NCBI GenBank assembly: GCA_949126835.1
Contig: OX421498.1
Location: 32,266,081 to 32,330,080 of the forward strand
DNA length: 64,000 bases
Direction of reading: 5' to 3'
From: Anisus vortex
Taxonomy: Eukaryota > Mollusca > Gastropoda > Planorbidae
Shown here: in pieces, positions 1 to 11,242 of the stretch
How the letters are laid out: each line of letters starts with the position of its first letter
How positions within the stretch are numbered: the stretch's first letter is position 1
Program-made: the position numbers and the translations under genes
The notes under the pieces: model-generated
Seen by the model: the letters and a program-made list of their open reading frames with translations, nothing else
Database searches by the model: none
What the model was told of the DNA's origin: nothing

Positions 1-29
1 AATGTTTCTCGTATCCTTTTTTTCTTTAT

Positions 30-299
30 GATCTTTCTAGGCTGTTGGTGGTGTTATTTGTGTATAGTGTTGATGATCTTTCTAGGCTGTTGGTGGTGTT
101 ATTTGTGTATAGTGTTGATGATCTTTCTAGGCTGTTGGTAGTGTTATTTATGTATAGTTTTGATGATCTTTCTAGGCTGTTGGTGGTGTTATTTGTGTAT
201 AGTGTTGATGATCTTTCTAGGCTGTTGGTAGTGTTATTTGTGCATAGTTTTGATGATCTTTCTAGGCTGTTGGTAGTGTTATTTGTGTATAGTGTTGAG
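30..299. repeat. 45-bp minisatellite, 6 copies
   Basis: Six head-to-tail copies of a 45-bp unit begin at GATCTTTCTAGGCTGTTGGT. The first two start at 30 and 75. Copies differ mainly at two sites (GGTGGTG or GGTAGTG; GTGTTGA or TTTTGA). Because 45 is divisible by 3 the array reads as a 15-residue peptide repeat, but nothing suggests it is translated. Confidence 0.95.
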
Positions 300-337
300 C
301 ATGTTTAAATAGTTTTCATAGTTTACATTTAGAATTG

Positions 338-565
338 TAAAAAAGTTAAGTGCCCTTCGGACCAAACGCTGGTGAAGCAGCGTTCGCCAGTTCCTATGGC
401 CAAGGCGTACAAGGGAATGTGTGGCCAGCACAATGCCCAGCCGCCTTTACTTTACCCCAACTAGTGTCAGAGTCCCGGGAAAAAATCCTAGCCTGCACCA
501 GGATTTGAACCCAGAACCTTCTGATCGTCAGTCAAACGCACTGCCGCTCGGACATCGTGCTCAAT
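338..565 (-). mobile_element. SINE-1 copy a (tRNA-derived SINE)
   Basis: On the minus strand this has a tRNA-like head with an A box (GTCCGAGCGGCAG) and a B box (GGTTCAAATCC), then a conserved body (GGGTAAAGTAAAGGCGGCTG ... GTGCTGGCCACAC) and a tail (TTTGGTCCGAAGGGCAC). It is flanked by a perfect 13-bp target-site duplication, ACATTTAGAATTG, at 325-337 and 566-578, so the insertion is complete. Five more members lie in the window. The head is most like a class II (Leu/Ser-type) tRNA. It should be a Pol III-transcribed, non-coding element mobilised by a LINE. Confidence 0.92.
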
Positions 566-647
566 ACATTTAGAATTGAATCCATGATTGATTTGAAAAT
601 ATTTATTTATATTCGGTATTCAGTCTAAATCATGACTTAGACTAGAT

Positions 648-2320
648 CATAGGTTCTCGACGGGGGCGATATCGCCCCCCGGGGGGCGGTGAGAATCTTT
701 AGGGGGGCGCTGACATTCCCTGGGGCGATTGGGGGGCTGTGAAGGGCAAGTGGTCGGTACAAACGTACCTGATATATTTTAACACCTCAGCTATTTGAAT
801 GGATTAGTTTTTGAATGAAATGTGATGCAAACGCAAGTGCTGCTAAATATCTGATATCCCCCAACAGTATGCCTACATATTATTACATTAATAAGAAATA
901 GGAATCGCAGTTTCTTTTCGATGAAGTAGGAGTCAGTATTTGGCAAATATAGTGTGCGGCCGGCTGGTCCTGTGGTTGTTTCAGCGGACTGTCAACCCTG
1001 CTGACCGACCACTGTCGCTCTAACATCTGCTAATATTAATGATATTTTGATGTTTAACCGAGATGCCCTAAATGTGTTTCAATTCGTAGAGTATGTAAGA
1101 AGTGTATAGAGCGTTCTCAGTGGGCGTGGCTTAGGTTTTTAGTGACGTATTTGTGTAAATATAAGAACCCACTTGATGTACAAATGTAACGTGGTGAAGT
1201 TGTTCTTTATCATGCTAAATTCACATATGAATATTGGCTATCCTACTAAAAAATAAGGAGGTAAATAGTAGTACTGTAGATTTATTGATTTATGTGATTA
1301 GGCTAGGGCCGGCTAGACCTATTTACACTTTCAATTTCACTTTATACGCCTACACTTTTAATGTTTCGTAGACTCGGCTAATGGCTAAGTTATAAGTAGG
1401 ACAGCGACGATTTCAAGTGATAGTGTTGGTGAATAGGCTATCTAGTCATGTCACTAATAGGCTCACATCGTCTATGATCTATGTCTAGATAATAATAAAA
1501 TAGCCTATTTTATTTAACAGGCATAATACAGCTTAAATCTTAATAAGACTTAAAACACAACAAATCATTAAAAAAAATGCTCGAGACTATATAAAACTTT
1601 ATTAATACAGCGGTCATTGTTACTTGTACACCATTACTCAAAGTAAACACAAATCACGTGCTTTTAATTGCCTAAATGTAAACGCCCTATTGTTAAGCGG
1701 TATAGATAAGTAGTAATCATACTAACTAGGTAGTTTTTGTAATGCTTGAAAATATACATATAAATTCTTTAGTCATATAATATTTATATAATTTTCAACT
1801 ACTTATTACAGTTTAATCTTTCAAAGTTATAAATTGTAAGCCATTTATTTTTAATAAAAGAAAAAAAAGATCAGAAATATTAGCTCAAATAAAACGGGCT
1901 ATTTATCTCCATTTAATAAAAAATGTTTCCACATTTGATTCAATAGTGATGCCGAACAAGTTCTGTTTTGTAATATAACAAATATTACTGATTATTAGAC
2001 CTAAGGCTTTTGCGACCAAAATTGAAACAAACATAGACAAATTGCAAGCAACAGCGATTCACATTAATATTGATTTATTTAAATCTTTTGTTAAGGCAAT
2101 TTTTTTTATCTATTAATTCTTACAATATGTTTCCTTTTCAGTTTTTTTTTAAAGATAATAATAATCACACAAAAAGTCTAGACCGCCCAAAAAAATTGCG
2201 GAAATTATGGTCCAGATGGGCGGAAAGGGGGAGGGGCGCTAAAAAAAAATGGGGGAGGGCGGTGAGCGGAAAAAAAATTGTTAAAGGGGGCGGTGAGCCG
2301 AAAAAGGTTGAGAACCTATG
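648..2320. mobile_element. Non-autonomous hAT element, family A, copy 1
   Basis: The left end is CATAGGTTCTCGAC and the right end GTTGAGAACCTATG, an inverted repeat with one mismatch. They are flanked by the 8-bp duplication GACTAGAT (640-647 and 2321-2328), the hAT signature. Both sub-terminal regions are G/C-rich (GGGGGGCGGTGAG-type motifs at each end) while the interior is AT-rich. I see no transposase. The copy at 35,897-37,006 has the same ends and first ~400 bp, but this one carries several hundred extra internal bases. The segment at about 1,700-1,980 is also shared with the hAT family B element at 12,920. Confidence 0.93.
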
Positions 2321-2348
2321 GACTAGATAGTATTTTTGAAGGGGAAAA

Positions 2349-4540
2349 ATGTGTTCTCGTTGTCTCCACGTACTTCTTGTACGCAGCTTTCCTTTGGTCA
2401 TAGGGAGATCAACAAGTCTGCCACCTGAAGTCGAGGAAGATCTTGTCAAGCATATACAAATGCTTGAGGGAATGATGTTTGGAATCACAAGAAAGGACCT
2501 GATGCAATTAAGGTATCAGTTTGCTAAGGCTAATAATTTGCAACATTCTTTCAGCAAAACCCAAAGAATTGCGGGTAAAGATTTGTATGATGCATTCATG
2601 AAGCGCCACCCAAATTTAAGTTTACGCCAGACTGAGCCGACATCTATTGCTAGAGCGTCTGGCTTTAATATAACAGATCTCAATGGATTTTATGACAAGC
2701 TTCAGAATATTTTGGACCTACATTCCCTACAGGCGGCTATGAAATTGACAATATGGACGAGACAAACTTGTCAACAGTGCACAAGACATAGAGTAACAGC
2801 AGCAAAAGGAAAGCGCCAGGTCGGGTCTCTCTCCAGTGTTGAGAAATAAGGCGTCACAACCACTGACGTTTTTTGTATGCATGCTGCAGGATATTTTCTT
2901 CCACCAATCGTGATTTATTTTAAATGCAAAAAAAAATGAAAGATGAGCTGAAAGACACTTCTGGAACACTTTTTGCATGCAACGAAAGTGGATGGGTTCA
3001 GAACTATTTGAAAAACTGGATTGACCACTTTATATCTTTTGTAAAACCACAAAATATTCACCCTATCCTTTTGATTTAAGATGGACATGCTACCCACACA
3101 TAAAAACTTAAACGCCACCATGAAAGCATGTGAATCGGGTGTAATTATGCTAAGTGTAATTATGCTTCTCACATATACAACACATCGCATGCAGCCTCTT
3201 GACATCTCTGTTTTTTTTAGCTGTTTCAAACATATTATCAAGGTTGGCTCGTCCATATAAGCAACCTAGGCTGCCGCATAGGACGCAAAATTTCGAGAGT
3301 GTAGGGGGGCGGCATAATTGAGTTGTTTTTTAATTTGGGCATTTAAAAATATAAACTAAATTAAAGTTTAGTACTTTTGCGAGCTACTATCATAGGCAGA
3401 CGACTTACTAGGTAATGAAAGGCGAAGGGTATTTTATTTAAGTTGTCTTAGAAAAAGGAAAGTATGCCCTAACACTACTCAGTTTCTCCCCGCCGAAGGC
3501 ACTTTATTGAGGGCGCAGAATTTGTTTTCGCCATGGGCTTCAAAAACCCCAGAGCTGGTCCTGCATATTATGAGCAAGAGGTTGAGAAGTTTTTGCGACT
3601 TAACCCCGGCAGAGGAATAACTATCTTTAAAGTGTGCACCCTCATGGTCCAAGCCTTGCCTCAATGTGTAATGCTATAAGTGGATTTCGTACCGCTGGTA
3701 TCTGGGCTTTCAATCGTGATGCTTTCGGAGACCATGAATTATCAGCATTCACCGTCAACGACCAGAATGATGTCATAATTCCTAGTTCAGATGCTGTCTC
3801 ATCATATATTAATTCTAATGCCTGAATTCAGACTGATCTTGCAACATCAAGCCCAGCTCAACCTGAAGTATAATCCTGTTTTTTTTAGAAGTGTTGCTAT
3901 AAGTCTAAATGAATTCTTTTAGTGAATTGACAGAGATGAAAATGGACTGATCAAGGATATTGTTAAACGGTTTCAAGAAAAAGCTCTAGCTGATTCACTA
4001 AGTTATAAATAATATGTGCCAACATTTTAGTGAATAAGAAGGGCTTGACAAACAATTCTTTGTTTTGATATGCCACCTCACTTACGATACAACAACTTTT
4101 CAGAGAGACTCGAGTACATGTTAAGCCCAATCACTATGCCTGGAGAGTTTGAACTAAGTGCGAAGAGTAAATGTTAAATAGTTCATAACAAAACAAACAG
4201 TTCTGTATTAAAGCATGGTATGGAAGAATATTCATCTTTAATTTCAGTTGTTCTCTTGTTCACTAAGATTGGGGAGCTTGTAGGTCACTATGACTGCTTA
4301 GTTCTATCCGGGCCTCAAGATAAAGCAGCACCAGATCATTACATTCCTAAGAGACAAATCTCACCAATACTAGTGCCAGTTACTAGACATGGACAAAGTA
4401 CAAGGAAACAAGAAATCTCTCAAATATTGACATTAATCCCTTTTAAACGACAGCTTTTATTGACCCCTAAAGCTAAAAATACAAATAGTCGTTTTGAAAA
4501 AAACAACAACCTCAAATTATCAAAAAGAAAATACCAATAA
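2349..4540 (+). pseudogene. Decayed pogo/Tigger-like (DDE) transposase
   Basis: This is a broken transposase of the pogo/Tigger/jerky-like branch of Tc1/mariner; the family cuts and pastes DNA in the nucleus. Recognisable blocks in order are: an N-terminal stretch with LPPEVEEDLVKHI (about 2,420); SIARASGFNITDLNGFYD (about 2,640), typical of the segment before the catalytic core; MDETNLSTVH (about 2,755, another frame), holding the first catalytic Asp; AAKGKRQVGSLSS (about 2,800); NESGW (about 2,985); and DGHATHT (about 3,078), holding the second catalytic Asp, just after an in-frame TAA. After a break at about 3,260-3,470 the C-terminal part resumes with SGFRTAGIWAFNRDAFGDHE (about 3,680), and a distal tail (STRKQEISQILTLIPFKRQL) follows at about 4,400. 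Several frameshifts and stops make it non-functional. The DNA-binding helix-turn-helix region is not visible, because the hAT element ending at 2,320 abuts the start. The family assignment rests on remembered motifs; a protein search would settle it. Confidence 0.8.
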
Positions 4541-4671
4541 GTCTACTAGTAGGCTATATATATTCGTGTTGCTCCATTAGCCTTGGAATCATTTTGGATC
4601 TTATATTAAACTCCAGTTTGATGGCCGGTGCCTAAAATAACAAACCTTTTCAACCTGGCATGTTTCTTTCA

Positions 4672-4865
4672 GAGGGTAATGGTGGCTGAGCGGCAGCGCG
4701 TTTGACTCGCGTACCTAAAGGTCCTGGGTTCGAATCCTGGATTTTTTTCCCGGGTCTGGAGGGTGTCCCTGAGTTTACCCAGCTCTGATGTTGGAGTCAA
4801 GTAAAGGCGGCTGTGCATTGTGCTGGCCAAACAATTACCTAGTATGCCGTGGCCACAGAAACAGT
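4672..4865 (+). mobile_element. SINE-1 copy b
   Basis: A tRNA-like head has an A box (TGGCTGAGCGGCAG) and B box (GGTTCGAATCC), followed by the family body (AGTAAAGGCGGCTGTGCATT, ATGCCGTGGCCACA). It is flanked by the 12-bp direct repeat ATGTTTCTTTCA at 4660-4671 and 4866-4877, read as the target-site duplication. The far 3' tail present in other copies is missing. Confidence 0.92.
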
Positions 4866-4904
4866 ATGTTTCTTTCAAAATAAAACGGCTTCTTTGTTAT
4901 TGTT

Positions 4905-4990
4905 ATTTTTTACTAAGATAACCTAAGATTTCTTCATCGATCCAAACAAATGGAAATTGTATTTGATTACAAGTTGTCCGTCTTTCAGCA
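4905..4990 (-). mobile_element. Fragment of dispersed repeat F (LINE-like 3' tail)
   Basis: The minus strand reads AAGACGGACAACTTGTAATC then TTCCATTTGTTTGGATCGAT and a degenerate TCTTA-rich end. It matches the ends of the repeats at 20,080-20,275 and 51,530-51,720. The short-motif tail suggests the 3' end of a non-LTR retrotransposon, but no coding sequence is recognisable. Confidence 0.6.
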
Positions 4991-5533
4991 TCAATGCATT
5001 GTTAATGAAACAATATTATATATTAAACAATATAAGACAAAAATAGTAGCATACAAAGACAGAAATTTACTTCTAAAATAGATAATATATTCTCTCACAC
5101 AATATCCTACTGTTCATACAAAGGAGGTTGTCAATAGGTCGTCGCTCTGTCTGGCGGGCAATTAGTTTTTAAAATTTGGACTGATAGTGGTAGACAAAAC
5201 TTACTAAATCACTCTAGACAACTAAAGCCAAGCGGTTTTATGACAATTCTTTGTTATTGTTGTACCATTTAAAAACAGCTTTGATTGTAGGCCTACAAAC
5301 ATTGAAACTCTATTGGACTGAAAAAGAAATCAATCGCACATTTGAAAAAGTATAAAGGAATTGGTTTTTACTTCTTTTTTTTATAGCTTTGTCAAAAGGT
5401 AGCTTTGTAATTAATGTATAAAAGCAATTTGTACAAAAAAAAATATTTTATTATTTCTTGAACATATTAAAAACTACAATATTACAAAACACTCAATACA
5501 AAGTCATGGACTTTACAGTTTGGGTTTCTTAGT

Positions 5534-5570
<37 letters not shown>

Positions 5571-5654
5571 AAACTGTGTATATGTTCAACCAATCATATT
5601 AGTTAATTTAAAGACACGCAACCTTATTGTCTCATATTATACTTTTTTCGATTT
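4991..5654. other. AT-rich stretch, no gene seen
   Basis: I see no coding similarity or known element, apart from a (TA)n microsatellite at about 5,537-5,566. Confidence 0.6.
5537..5566. repeat. (TA)n microsatellite
   Basis: About 15 uninterrupted TA dinucleotides. Confidence 0.95.
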
Positions 5655-5735
5655 ACATTTGTCTTCGCTAGCTAAGTGGTTAACATGTCGGACTGCCATG
5701 TGGGCGACCCGGGTTCGATTCTCCAGTTAGTCTAT
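5655..5735 (+). mobile_element. tRNA-like SINE head (SINE-4) or tRNA pseudogene
   Basis: The A-box-like TAGCTAAGTGGTTAAC and B-box-like GGTTCGATTCTC are spaced as in a tRNA. The T-arm stem is not properly paired and I see no clean acceptor stem, so a functional tRNA is unlikely. It differs from the SINE-1 and SINE-2 heads. No sure 3' tail is visible. Confidence 0.55.
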
Positions 5736-5739
5736 ACCT

Positions 5740-6797
5740 TTTCTTTTCTACAATTTTTTTATTAACTTACTTTCCTAAAAGTCTTCAGTAAAAAATATTT
5801 TTTAAATTATTAGATTTATAGCTTTCTGTTAATTGTAGTTTATATTTTTGTTATCTGTAGCTTATACGGGCTTTTTTTTATTTTCACCAGGGCAACGCCG
5901 GGCAATTTATTTAGCTTGTAAATTAATATATGAATACTTGCGTTTTTGAAGAGTAAATAAAAGCAGCAACGAAAGAAAACAAAAACATGTAAAATGTTCT
6001 TTATTTAGTTTTTCCTTTATTAAGTGTGACATCACGGGATCTCGGAAGACAAAGACACACAACATTCGCATATTAGAACTTTACTTTTTGGATTACACAT
6101 ATTTTTTTAAACGTTAAAAAAACAACATCAACAATTAAAACAACAAAAATAATGCCTTACGTCGGCTGATCAGTTCATCGTTTTCACAAAGTAAGGATTG
6201 TATCAGGATTAAACTGGTCATAGAATTTACATCATTGTGAACGCACAGCCTCGTTTTTTTAATGGATTTGTTTCTTTCTTTTACTAAACCTAAACAAATA
6301 TATGGATTTTCTACCGGAAGTGTTTCCAATAGATTATTTTATTATTGTATGGAAACATTCCTGAGTTATCAGAAAATACACAAAATCAACGATAAATAAA
6401 AGAGTAATTGTAATCCCTGGAATATCGCAAGTGATACGTTTTGAGACTACGTGTAATTCCAATTTTCGCAAAGTACTAATCATAAATAATTTATATAAAG
6501 TTTAACTCAATACCCAACTGATTAGGGGATAGTGCGGCCAGTAGGATGCACATTTCCCTGCGTCTCTTTTATGACGTTCTTGTGCTGGGGAAAGTGCATA
6601 TCTCTCCTTGGCATTTTCTATGTCCACCAATTACCGGTTTGTTTGTCGAGGAATATGATGGCTTGAACGTTTGTTTACCTTGGTTTTGGAAGATTGCTTG
6701 GCACAATTTTAATTGTAGTTTAGTAGATACAAACAGCTTTCAACACTCTTCCACACTTGAACTCCTTTTCTCAACGAGAGAATGCGAGCCGAGATTA
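5740..6797. other. No gene recognised
   Basis: AT-rich DNA to about 6,500, then a more balanced stretch. Small reading frames such as 6,546-6,806 (86 codons, plus strand) have no recognisable domain. Confidence 0.5.
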
Positions 6798-6986
6798 CTA
6801 TCTTAGGGCTCGGAGAACGAATTCAGCTGTATCACATAGTTGTAATTCATTCCGATAGGCAAAAAGGGTCGGCGCAAAGAGTAGACTAGCAAAGACTGTC
6901 CGCTCTAAGATCCTGCAAGGCGGGACAATCTGCAAGCACGTGCTCCACGCTCTTCCAGAATGCAAATACAGCAATAAAGCAGTCAA
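6798..6986 (-). pseudogene. LINE family E ORF2 C-terminus, degenerate
   Basis: Minus-strand translation gives SVEHVLADCPALQDLRADSL, then a frameshift, then APTLFAYRNELQLCDTAEFV and a stop. It aligns with the fuller copy at 22,652-22,918 (EHVLVECPALHGLR ... PTLYGNVSQLRDTASFVLQA). This is the extreme C-terminal zinc-knuckle-like region of a non-LTR retrotransposon polyprotein. The copy is 5'-truncated and inactive. Confidence 0.72.
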
Positions 6987-7123
6987 CTATCTTGTTTAGT
7001 GGAAATCAATGAATAAGTTTATTGGCATAAATAACTAGGTCACTCCGCTGTCATTAACGCAGGTCCTATCGGCGAAAACAATAGAAATCGTTTCACGTCA
7101 GGCTGCCAGTCTGTGTAACTAAT

Positions 7124-7351
7124 ATTCATCAATAGAATTTAGACAAAGACTGCATATTTATATTCATCAATAGAATTTAGACAAAGACTGCATATTTAGA
7201 TTCATCAAAAGAATTTAGACAAAGACTGCATATTTAGATTCATCAAAAGAATTTAGACAAAGACTGCATATTTAGATTCATCAATAGAATTTAGAAAAAG
7301 ACTGTATATTTAGATTCATCAATAGAATTTAGACAAAGACTGCATATGTAG
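7124..7351. repeat. 38-bp minisatellite, 6 copies
   Basis: Six units of exactly 38 bp start at 7124, 7162, 7200, 7238, 7276 and 7314. Each begins ATTCATCAATAGAATTTAGA, with only a few substitutions. Confidence 0.95.
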
Positions 7352-8099
7352 ATTGATAACGCGACTATCAATGTTCTCTACGATTAAACAAACTTTCATC
7401 TGCACACGGTGCATTAGAATGGGAAATCTTCACTGGCCTATGTCCGGAACAGAGTCACATTAATCCATTAATCTTTTACGCCCGGGGGTAACGATGTTAA
7501 GGGGTGGATCCCAAGTGCGGGGTGCACAACAAATCCTGTCAGTGTCAGGGACTAGCCATCCGGCAGCGTGCCGCATAACATAGGGTACTATCTCTGCAGT
7601 ACATGCACTACACTTCTCTCCCACACCTGCGGAATTCCCCATTGGATCGTGAAAGTGATGGCTCGCTCGTATGCCTGTACTTTTGCCGGTAGCATGACGA
7701 TGAATGTCATGACCTTCAGATGAATGTACTGCACGTGCTAGAAGACCCTTTCTCCGGGTCTTCTCATTGCCTCTTCATTGTGAGCCTGTTGAGGTGGTTT
7801 TATTATCTAAGCCCTCACAAATAGTCTAACCACCGAAGGCCTATCGAACTATCTCTCTATATCTATTTGTACTTATTTATTCTCTTGATCTATGTGCACT
7901 TATAATTCTCTCTCTAGTTGTACTAGATACACAATCCCTTTATATGCCTTGTTTAAGGAGTCTAATAAGCTCTGAATTCATTTGCTCTTTTTTCTTTCTA
8001 CCAAAACAAAAACTAAACAAAAAAAACCAACAACAACCTAAAACATAACAAAACAATAAGTTAATAATTTAGATGTTTTTTTTTGTTTTTTTTTGTAAT
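7352..8099. other. More balanced-composition stretch, unidentified
   Basis: From about 7,370 to 7,800 the base composition is less AT-rich than the neighbourhood. I recognise no domain and no terminal repeats. It could be an old retroelement body or non-coding exon; neither is supported. Confidence 0.4.
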
Positions 8100-8466
8100 C
8101 TCTTTAGTTATTCGCTTCTGGAAGTGCCCCGTTTCTCTCTGACGATCGTTGGCCTTAGAGCCTCCTCAATATCTGGTCCGAAGGTGTGGAATCTACTTCC
8201 CATTCAACTCAGACGAACAAGCTCTATTGTTACTTTCAAAAAGAACTTTAAAACTCATTATTTCAATATTTACCTTAAATAACATCCTGTCGTACTTATG
8301 TATTAGGTCGGCTATTTCTTCATTTATTTGATTTGTTTTTTTTAAAACATCAATTAGCTTTATGTTTCTTAGCCTAGAGATAGTATGTGTGTTCTTGGTT
8401 GTATGTTAATTGCGCTCTGAGCTTAAATTATGTTTGTTGGCAGCGCTATACAAATATTATTATTAT
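8100..8466 (+). pseudogene. LINE family D (CR1/L2-like) ORF2 C-terminus and 3' tail
   Basis: The frame at 8,073-8,282 contains RASSISGPKVWNLLPIQLRR then TFKKNFKTHYF. This is the hallmark C-terminal segment of CR1/L2-type LINE proteins (x-W-N-x-L-P ... F-K-x-x-L-K-T-H-x-F). A ~180-bp 3' untranslated stretch follows and ends GGCAGCGCTATACAAATATT in an (ATT)n tail, the usual 3' terminus of such LINEs. Only the last ~60 residues remain, so it is a 5'-truncated dead copy. A relative in the opposite orientation lies at 16,267-16,625. Confidence 0.78.
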
Positions 8467-9059
8467 TAAGGCTCATTATAATTATGAAATATGTTCCTTT
8501 TCTGGTTTGAAAAAGTGTGGTATGCCTCTATGAGATGGGAGAGTTGTAGGCCTATCTTTTCCCTCTTCTCGCTTAAGGCAGATATCCTAGTGACAACAAA
8601 GGTTATCTGCACTTGCTGAACTAAGAAAAGAAAATAATTTATGGTGATTGAAGATATGCGAAAGTAAGGCGAGGTCAGAACGGACGGAAATCTCTAATGA
8701 AACAAATATGAAATTTTACAGACAAAAAACAACAACTAAGGGGATGGGGGGGGGGGGGGGGTCTACAAAATAACAAACACTTTGTTTGTGTTGATCTGTG
8801 TTTGTTTGCGCGTCTGAAAATACGTGTGGCTGTGCTTTGGACGACAGTACACTCGTACTTCAATCTATGGTATTTTTATTTTTACCAAGCGTATGTTAGT
8901 TGTCTTATGTGTTACAGATTCTCATTCGACTGGGTTAGTTACTTAGATCTATAGTTAGTTAGTTATGTATATTTTCTTACATACATGTTTTAGAATATTT
9001 TGTCAGTGTTAAAAACAAGTGATTCAAAAGTTTTGCAGCTCTTCAGTTCTATTTCATAA
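8467..9059. other. No gene recognised; G-run
   Basis: Non-coding. A run of 16 G residues lies at 8,746-8,761. Nothing else can be supported. Confidence 0.55.
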
Positions 9060-10376
9060 AAGCGTTGTGACAACGCGTCCAACCGTACGTGACAACTAAC
9101 ACTGCGTGACAATTACCTCCCCGTGACAACCAATCAACGTGACAATAAACCCGCGCTATAACCAACACCGCGTGATAACCAGCTCTTGTGGCAACCAAAT
9201 CGGCTAACAACCATACTTACGAACCACCAATCAACCTTGCAAACCGTGAAGTAACCTTGCGTGTGCCATACACCGTGTGCCATACCCCGTGTGCCATACC
9301 CCGTGTGCCATACCCCGTGTGCCATACCCCGTGTGCCATACCCCGTGTGCCATACCCCGTGTGCCATACCCCGTGTGCCATACCCCTTGTGCCATACCCC
9401 TTGTGCCATACCCCGTGTGCCATACCCCGTGTGCCATACCCCGTGTGCCATACCCCGTGTGCCATACCCCGTGTGCCATACCCCGTGTGCCATACCCCGT
9501 GTGCCATACCCCGTGTGCCATACCCCGTGTGCCATACCCCGTGTGCCATACCCCGTGTGCCATACCCCGTGTGCCATACCCCGTGTGCCATACCCCGTGT
9601 GCCATACCCCGTGTGCCATACCCCGTGTGCCATACCCCGTGTGCCATACCCCGTGTGCCATACCCCGTGTGCCATACCCCGTGTGCCATACCCCGTGTGC
9701 CATACCCCGTGTGCCATACCCCGTGTGCCATACCCCGTGTGCCATACCCCGTGTGCCATACCCCGTGTGCCATACCCCGTGTGCCATACCCCGTGTGCCA
9801 TACCCCGTGTGCCATACCCCGTGTGCCATACCCCGTGTGCCATACCCCGTGTGCCATACCCCGTGTGCCATACCCCGTGTGCCATACCCCGTGTGCCATA
9901 CCCCGTGTGCCATACCCCGTGTGACTACCTAACATGAGCGACAATCAACAACACTGAAAATAACTTCGTGTGACACACAACCGAGTGAGAAACAAATCTT
10001 GCGTGGCAACCACCCTTGCGTGACAAACAGCCCCACTTAAAAAACAACCCCGGGTGACAACCAACATTACTTTACGACCACGCCGCGTAGCAAACTAACC
10101 TCTTAATAAAACATTATGTACACAGCCCTCGTGCCAAACAACCTTGGGTGACAAGGAACCCCACGTTACAGTCAGCTTGCTAGACAGCCAACCTCGCTTA
10201 ACAAAATAACTGCTCGCTGCGGGACAATATCAACCCAAAGTGACAACCATTCCCACGTAAAAAAAAACGTGACTAACCATAACAAACCCCCTTGACAAAC
10301 TAACCCCGATTGACAACCAATCCGCCTGACAACCAACTCCGATTGACAACTAGCCCGCTTTACAGATTTGTACACA
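9060..10376. repeat. Degenerate GTGACAACCAA-type array
   Basis: On both sides of the 14-bp array the DNA consists of diverged phrases such as GCGTGACAACCAA and CCCGTGACAACC at irregular spacing of roughly 15-20 bp. The phrase resembles the 14-bp unit (CCCCGTGTGCCATA), so the homogeneous core probably expanded from within this older array. Confidence 0.75.
9261..9923. repeat. 14-bp minisatellite, about 47 copies
   Basis: About 663 bp of the unit GTGTGCCATACCCC, nearly perfect, with a few variants near 9,280 and 9,385-9,410 (CCTTG). The unit has no stop codon in any frame and 14 is not a multiple of 3, so several overlapping frames of 200-250 codons appear on both strands. They are artefacts of the repeat. 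Confidence 0.98.
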
Positions 10377-10380
10377 TAAA

Positions 10381-10454
10381 GATGACCAATGATGACCAAT
10401 GATGGCCAATGATGACTAATAATGACCAATGATGACCAATGATGACCAATGATG
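10381..10454. repeat. 10-bp tandem repeat, about 7 copies
   Basis: Units GATGACCAAT in exact 10-bp register, with three substitutions. It lies at the right edge of the degenerate array. Confidence 0.93.
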
Positions 10455-10520
10455 TGCTCTATTGTGAAGATTGGAAACAAAAAATAACCAAATTATTCTT
10501 TGAAACTAAATCTATTTTTA

Positions 10521-11003
10521 CTCCCTTTCTATTAACTTGTATTTTCTGTCTGTCTGCTTGCTTGTTTGTTAGCAAAACTTTGCATCAATTTTTCGACCAC
10601 TTCCCGTCGTCCAATCAAGCTGAAACTTGGGTCGCAGACTTGTCCAGGCTAACAATACATTCTATCAAATTTTCAGCATCATAACCTTTGGAATAGTCAC
10701 TAATACCTTCGACCAATTTGCGAATCGAAGAAAATGGAAACATGGCTGCCTCTACCGGAAGAGAAGAAAGTAAATAAAATTTTCGGATGTGTTCGTTTTT
10801 ACGAAATAAATAGAATGAAAACTACACAATATAGCCGAAACAAAGCGAGTTATCTTTTTATGGTTTTTGCGGGCCAGTGCTAGAAAAAAAAAAGGATATG
10901 CAAAATTTTAGTGTGGAAATTCATAAGGTATGATATCACTTATATTTATTTTAACCTATCAAAATATAAATTAAATATAAACTTAGTTTACAAAGAAAGG
11001 GAG
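10521..11003. mobile_element. TIR repeat, family T, copy 1
   Basis: The left end CTCCCTTTCTATTAAC and right end CAAAGAAAGGGAG form an inverted repeat flanked by TA, as for Tc1/mariner-type elements. The interior (AGCAAAACTTTGCATC, CGACCACTTCCCGTCGTCCA, CTGAAACTTGGG) is shared with copies at 11,243 and 52,927. Homology between copies runs a little past these ends on both sides, so the true termini are uncertain. No transposase is present. Confidence 0.7.
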
Positions 11004-11242
11004 TATAAAAAAAAACTGTGTTTTTAATGGGTTAGTTTATTATCATTTTAAAATAGATACACAATTTATAATGACTAATTCGATTGCTAAAATTTCTTTA
11101 AAATATATTCTCCCTCTACTAATATCTCTATTTTAGCCATGAAATGTATCATACAATTACAATGATTATTATTAAATTGTGCAATGTTTGCCCCTTAACT
11201 GTGTCGTTGCCACTATTTACCCATTTCTCTCCCTTTTTGTTA

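Noticed and set aside
5655..5735. Functional tRNA gene
   Set aside because: A and B boxes are present but the T-arm and acceptor stems do not pair; better read as a SINE head or pseudogene. SINE-1 heads were rejected as tRNA genes for the same reason plus target duplications.
9134..9944. Six overlapping 215-259 codon frames on both strands
   Set aside because: A 14-bp stop-free unit opens all frames; this is a repeat artefact.
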